A DNA stretch of 64,000 bases from Polynucleobacter sp. Adler-ghost. GTDB taxonomy: Bacteria > Pseudomonadota > Gammaproteobacteria > Burkholderiales > Burkholderiaceae. The position numbers and the translations under genes were made by a program. Where the stretch lies: the NCBI RefSeq assembly GCF_018688495.1, contig NZ_CP061320.1, positions 1,398,586 through 1,462,585 on the forward strand. The letters run 5' to 3'. Position 1 is the stretch's first letter; each line of letters opens with the position of its first letter. This document shows positions 61,388 through 64,000 of the stretch, in pieces. The notes beneath the pieces are model-generated. The model saw only the letters and a list, made by a program, of their open reading frames with translations. It did no database searches and was not told where the DNA came from.

Positions 61388-62944
61388 ATGAACGATCAAG
61401 TGAATTCAACTCCCAACCAAGCTGCAGCTACTGAAGCTGTAGATGAAAACCATATCATTGCCGAGCGTCGTGAGAAATTAGCCAAGCTACGCGAAGGTGG
61501 CATCGCATTTCCGAACGACTTTATACCAACCCACTTAGCCGCAGATCTTCACACTCACTACGACAGTCTTACCAAAGAAGAATTAGCCGCCAAGAAGGTG
61601 CATGTCAAAGTGGCTGGCCGCATGGTACTCAAGCGGGTGATGGGTAAGGCAAGCTTTGCCACCATTCAAGATCGTAGTGGCCAAATTCAGTTCTACATTA
61701 ATGATGAAATCAGTGGTGCTGATATTCATGGTGCATTTAAGCACTGGGATATGGGTGACTTTATCTCTGCTGAAGGCAATTTGTTCAAAACTAACAAAGG
61801 TGAACTCTCAGTCGAATGTAGCAAGCTGCGTCTATTAAGCAAGTCTTTACGTCCACTGCCAGATAAGTTTCATGGTCTATCAGACCTAGAGACCAAGTAT
61901 CGCCAACGTTACGTTGATTTGATCGTCAATCCAGAAAGTCGCAATACTTTCAGAGCGCGTAGCAATACGATTGCTTCTTTGCGTCGCCATATGCTCGATG
62001 CAGACTTCATGGAAGTAGAGACGCCTATGCTCCACCCAATCCCTGGTGGCGCTACGGCTAAGCCTTTCATTACGCATCACAATGCTTTAGACATGCAAAT
62101 GTTCTTGCGCATTGCCCCAGAGTTATATTTGAAGCGTTTAGTAGTGGGCGGCTTTGAGCGTGTGTTTGAGATTAACCGCAACTTCCGAAACGAGGGTGTG
62201 AGCCCACGCCACAATCCAGAATTCACGATGATGGAATTCTATGCAGCTTATACCGATTACCGTTGGTTGATGGATTTTACGGAGAGCTTAATTCGTGCTG
62301 CAGCAATGGATGCGCAGGGTACTGCTGTTTTGACCCACCAAGGTCGTGAACTGGATCTCAGTAAACCCTTCCAGCGCTTAACAATTACTGAAGCCATCCT
62401 GAAATATTGTGGCCAGTCAAACAAGAGTTATGAAGCGGCTCAATTAGAAGATGCTGCATTCATTCGCTCTGAATTGAAAAAAGGTGGCGAGAACCCAGAC
62501 TCCCCTACCCTTAAGAATGCTGGCATTGGCGCTCTTCAATTAGCTTTATTTGAATTGGTTGCTGAGTCACATCTATGGGAGCCAACTTACATCATCGATT
62601 ACCCAATCGAAGTGAGTCCTCTTGCCCGTGAATCAGATACCCGCCCTGGCATTACCGAGCGCTTTGAATTATTCATTACTGGTCGCGAAATCGCCAACGG
62701 CTTTTCAGAGTTAAATGATGCTGAAGATCAAGCCAATCGCTTCCGTAAGCAAGTAGAACAAAAAGAAGCGGGTGATGAAGAGGCAATGTACTTTGACCAT
62801 GACTTCATTCGTGCACTGGAATATGGCATGCCTCCGACTGGTGGTTGCGGTATCGGCATTGACCGTTTAGTCATGCTGCTAACTGACGTACCTAATATTC
62901 GTGATGTGATTTTGTTCCCGCATCTACGTCGCGAGGAAGAGTAA
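61388..62944 (+). CDS. lysS: Lysyl-tRNA synthetase, class II
   Basis: Charges tRNA-Lys. The 518-residue protein has an N-terminal OB-fold anticodon domain ([25 protein letters not shown]) and class II motifs: motif 1 [16 protein letters not shown], motif 2 [24 protein letters not shown] (split by a short loop), and motif 3 [14 protein letters not shown]. It follows prfB after 34 bases, an order shared with many bacteria including E. coli. A strong terminator follows. Confidence 0.97.
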   Translation: MNDQVNSTPNQAAATEAVDENHIIAERREKLAKLREGGIAFPNDFIPTHLAADLHTHYDSLTKEELAAKKVHVKVAGRMVLKRVMGKASFATIQDRSGQIQFYINDEISGADIHGAFKHWDMGDFISAEGNLFKTNKGELSVECSKLRLLSKSLRPLPDKFHGLSDLETKYRQRYVDLIVNPESRNTFRARSNTIASLRRHMLDADFMEVETPMLHPIPGGATAKPFITHHNALDMQMFLRIAPELYLKRLVVGGFERVFEINRNFRNEGVSPRHNPEFTMMEFYAAYTDYRWLMDFTESLIRAAAMDAQGTAVLTHQGRELDLSKPFQRLTITEAILKYCGQSNKSYEAAQLEDAAFIRSELKKGGENPDSPTLKNAGIGALQLALFELVAESHLWEPTYIIDYPIEVSPLARESDTRPGITERFELFITGREIANGFSELNDAEDQANRFRKQVEQKEAGDEEAMYFDHDFIRALEYGMPPTGGCGIGIDRLVMLLTDVPNIRDVILFPHLRREEE

Positions 62945-62975
62945 GCGGCTCGAATACCTTGATCCAGAAATCAAA

Positions 62976-63008
62976 AGCCGCAGAATTCAAACTCTGCGGC
63001 TTTTTTTC
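62976..63008 (+). terminator. Rho-independent terminator after lysS
   Basis: Perfect 9-bp stem AGCCGCAGA / TCTGCGGCT with an 8-base loop and eight T's following. It ends the recJ-prfB-lysS direction ahead of the convergent OsmC-family gene. Confidence 0.92.
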
Positions 63009-63025
63009 GACTACATCAGGAATGG

Positions 63026-63478
63026 TTAAATAGCTGGATATAACTTCGTGCTCTCGCTGTCAATGACAGTCACATTTACTGGAATACCCAAGCTCACGCT
63101 AGAAGATACAGTACAGAAGTCCTGAAACTGCGCTAATACACGCTCAAGGTTCTCAAGGGTATTGCCTGGAACGCCAATCCGAATCTCTACATTGATAGCC
63201 AATATGCGTAAGCGGTTTTCTGCGTTTCTACCGATTTCACAACTGGCCTTCGTTTCGATCGGTTCGGGATTTTGCTTAAACTTTCTGAGCGCAAAGAGCA
63301 GTGAATCAGACAAGCAGTTAGCCACACCTGCCAACAAGAACTGTGATGGGGTGGCACCCTGTGATTTTCCAAGGGGTGGCGGCTCATCCCCATAAATAGG
63401 ATCACGTTCTTCGTTGTAATAAATAGCAAATTGATAATCAGCTTGCTGAACTAGTCTTACGGAGGGTTCGCCACTCAT
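63026..63478 (-). CDS. OsmC-family protein
   Basis: A 150-residue OsmC/Ohr-fold protein. The two redox cysteines are C55 (GVANCLSDS) and C122 (DFCTVSS), the positions used by OsmC/Ohr peroxidases; GATPSQFLLAG is the conserved helix before the first. Members reduce organic hydroperoxides, but many YhfA/OsmC relatives have no proven substrate, so the specificity is open. It lies after the lysS terminator and starts 28 bases from the end of the next gene. Confidence 0.88.
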   Translation of the reverse strand: MSGEPSVRLVQQADYQFAIYYNEERDPIYGDEPPPLGKSQGATPSQFLLAGVANCLSDSLLFALRKFKQNPEPIETKASCEIGRNAENRLRILAINVEIRIGVPGNTLENLERVLAQFQDFCTVSSSVSLGIPVNVTVIDSESTKLYPAI

Positions 63479-63506
63479 AAAAACTCCAATAACTTAAAAC
63501 ACCATA

Positions 63507-63992
63507 TTAATAGATAGCGGGAATTAACTTTTTGACTCTACGCTGATAGTCTCGGTAATCTGGAAAACGCTCTATCAGCCAGACCTCTTCACGCCTTGCC
63601 TTGATATCAAATAAGAAAAATAAGCCAATGGCATAGATCAATATATAAATGCCAGGGAAGATGAGTAGCCAAGCTAGTGCTGCTAAGAGCACCCCAAAGT
63701 AGATCGGGTGTCGTACAAATTGATATAAGCCATCCTGAATCAGAACGGCATTGTCTTTTGGGCAGGGCAAAGGGGTGAGATTTTTGCCGAGATTAATGAC
63801 GGCAATCACCATAATTAAGGTGGCTAGCAAGGCAATCGCAATGCCACAGGACTGGAGAATGAAAGTGATGGGTTCTGAGCTGACAAGAAGAGGGCCTTGA
63901 GGGCCAAATAAGATGAGGCCAATCAGAATTCCCTGCACCACCACATACCATGCCCCTCTCTCAAAGATAGATTGATGTGGCAATGAACTCAT
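63507..63992 (-). CDS. Isoprenylcysteine methyltransferase-like membrane protein
   Basis: A 161-residue integral membrane protein of the ICMT/PEMT-like family. Four to five membrane helices are seen, with the SAM-binding motif LYQFVRHPIYFGVLLA near residue 95 and the C-terminal E-E-x-x-L block RREEVWLIERFPDYRDYQRR. Bacterial members methylate unknown small or lipid substrates. It is probably complete, ATG at 63992, only 8 bases from the window edge, so an upstream start cannot be excluded. Confidence 0.88.
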   Translation of the reverse strand: MSSLPHQSIFERGAWYVVVQGILIGLILFGPQGPLLVSSEPITFILQSCGIAIALLATLIMVIAVINLGKNLTPLPCPKDNAVLIQDGLYQFVRHPIYFGVLLAALAWLLIFPGIYILIYAIGLFFLFDIKARREEVWLIERFPDYRDYQRRVKKLIPAIY

Positions 63993-64000
63993 AGTGTGGC

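Overview
The window is bacterial chromosome of moderate GC content. Gene orders typical of Burkholderiaceae (frr-uppS-cdsA-dxr-rseP-bamA-skp-lpxD-fabZ-lpxA-lpxB-rnhB; smc-zipA-ligA; dapD-dapE-prmB) and the compact genes fit a small-genome freshwater betaproteobacterium. A Polynucleobacter-like organism is my best guess, inferred from gene order and protein style rather than from any search.

Layout: 1-369 is the end of smpB. 455-4603 is an Anbu proteasome-homologue operon (permuted ATP-grasp, alpha-E, transglutaminase, Anbu). 4686-8022 is divergent ppsA / ppsR. 8037-23008 is a long minus-strand housekeeping block: rRNA methylase, rnhB, lipid A genes, the outer-membrane assembly genes skp, bamA and rseP, isoprenoid and phospholipid genes, frr, pyrH, tsf and rpsB. 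23264-26726 holds map and glnD on the plus strand. 26723-30055 is a three-gene operon (flavoprotein, Bcr/CflA exporter, Nudix) that looks accessory. 30129-36751 is smc-zipA-ligA. 36927-39859 is dapD-dapE-prmB. 39872-43678 is radA, a secreted coiled-coil protein and kup. 43835-43911 is the initiator tRNA gene.

The most unusual region is 43861-51426, a 7.6 kb integrated element bounded by 55-bp perfect direct repeats. The left repeat is the 3' part of the initiator tRNA gene. One long minus-strand operon encodes an AlpA-like regulator, a small membrane protein, a TOPRIM primase, a RecA-fold replication ATPase, a small protein overlapping 9-bp iteron-like repeats, a P27-type phage terminase small subunit, a second small membrane protein, a winged-helix/HNH/HIT fusion, a lipoprotein and two envelope proteins. 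A tyrosine integrase sits at the right end. There is no large terminase, capsid or tail gene. This is the layout of a phage satellite (PICI-like), in which TerS would redirect packaging by a helper phage.

Beyond the element come hicAB, comEC, tatD, lolD, lolC/E, a conserved unknown, recJ, prfB with its programmed +1 frameshift, lysS, an OsmC-family protein and an isoprenylcysteine-methyltransferase-like membrane protein. Many starts were reset from longer reading frames to family-consistent starts, often 1-8 bp stop/start overlaps that imply translational coupling. No CRISPR array, rRNA gene or insertion sequence was seen. No gene-free stretch exceeds about 260 bases.
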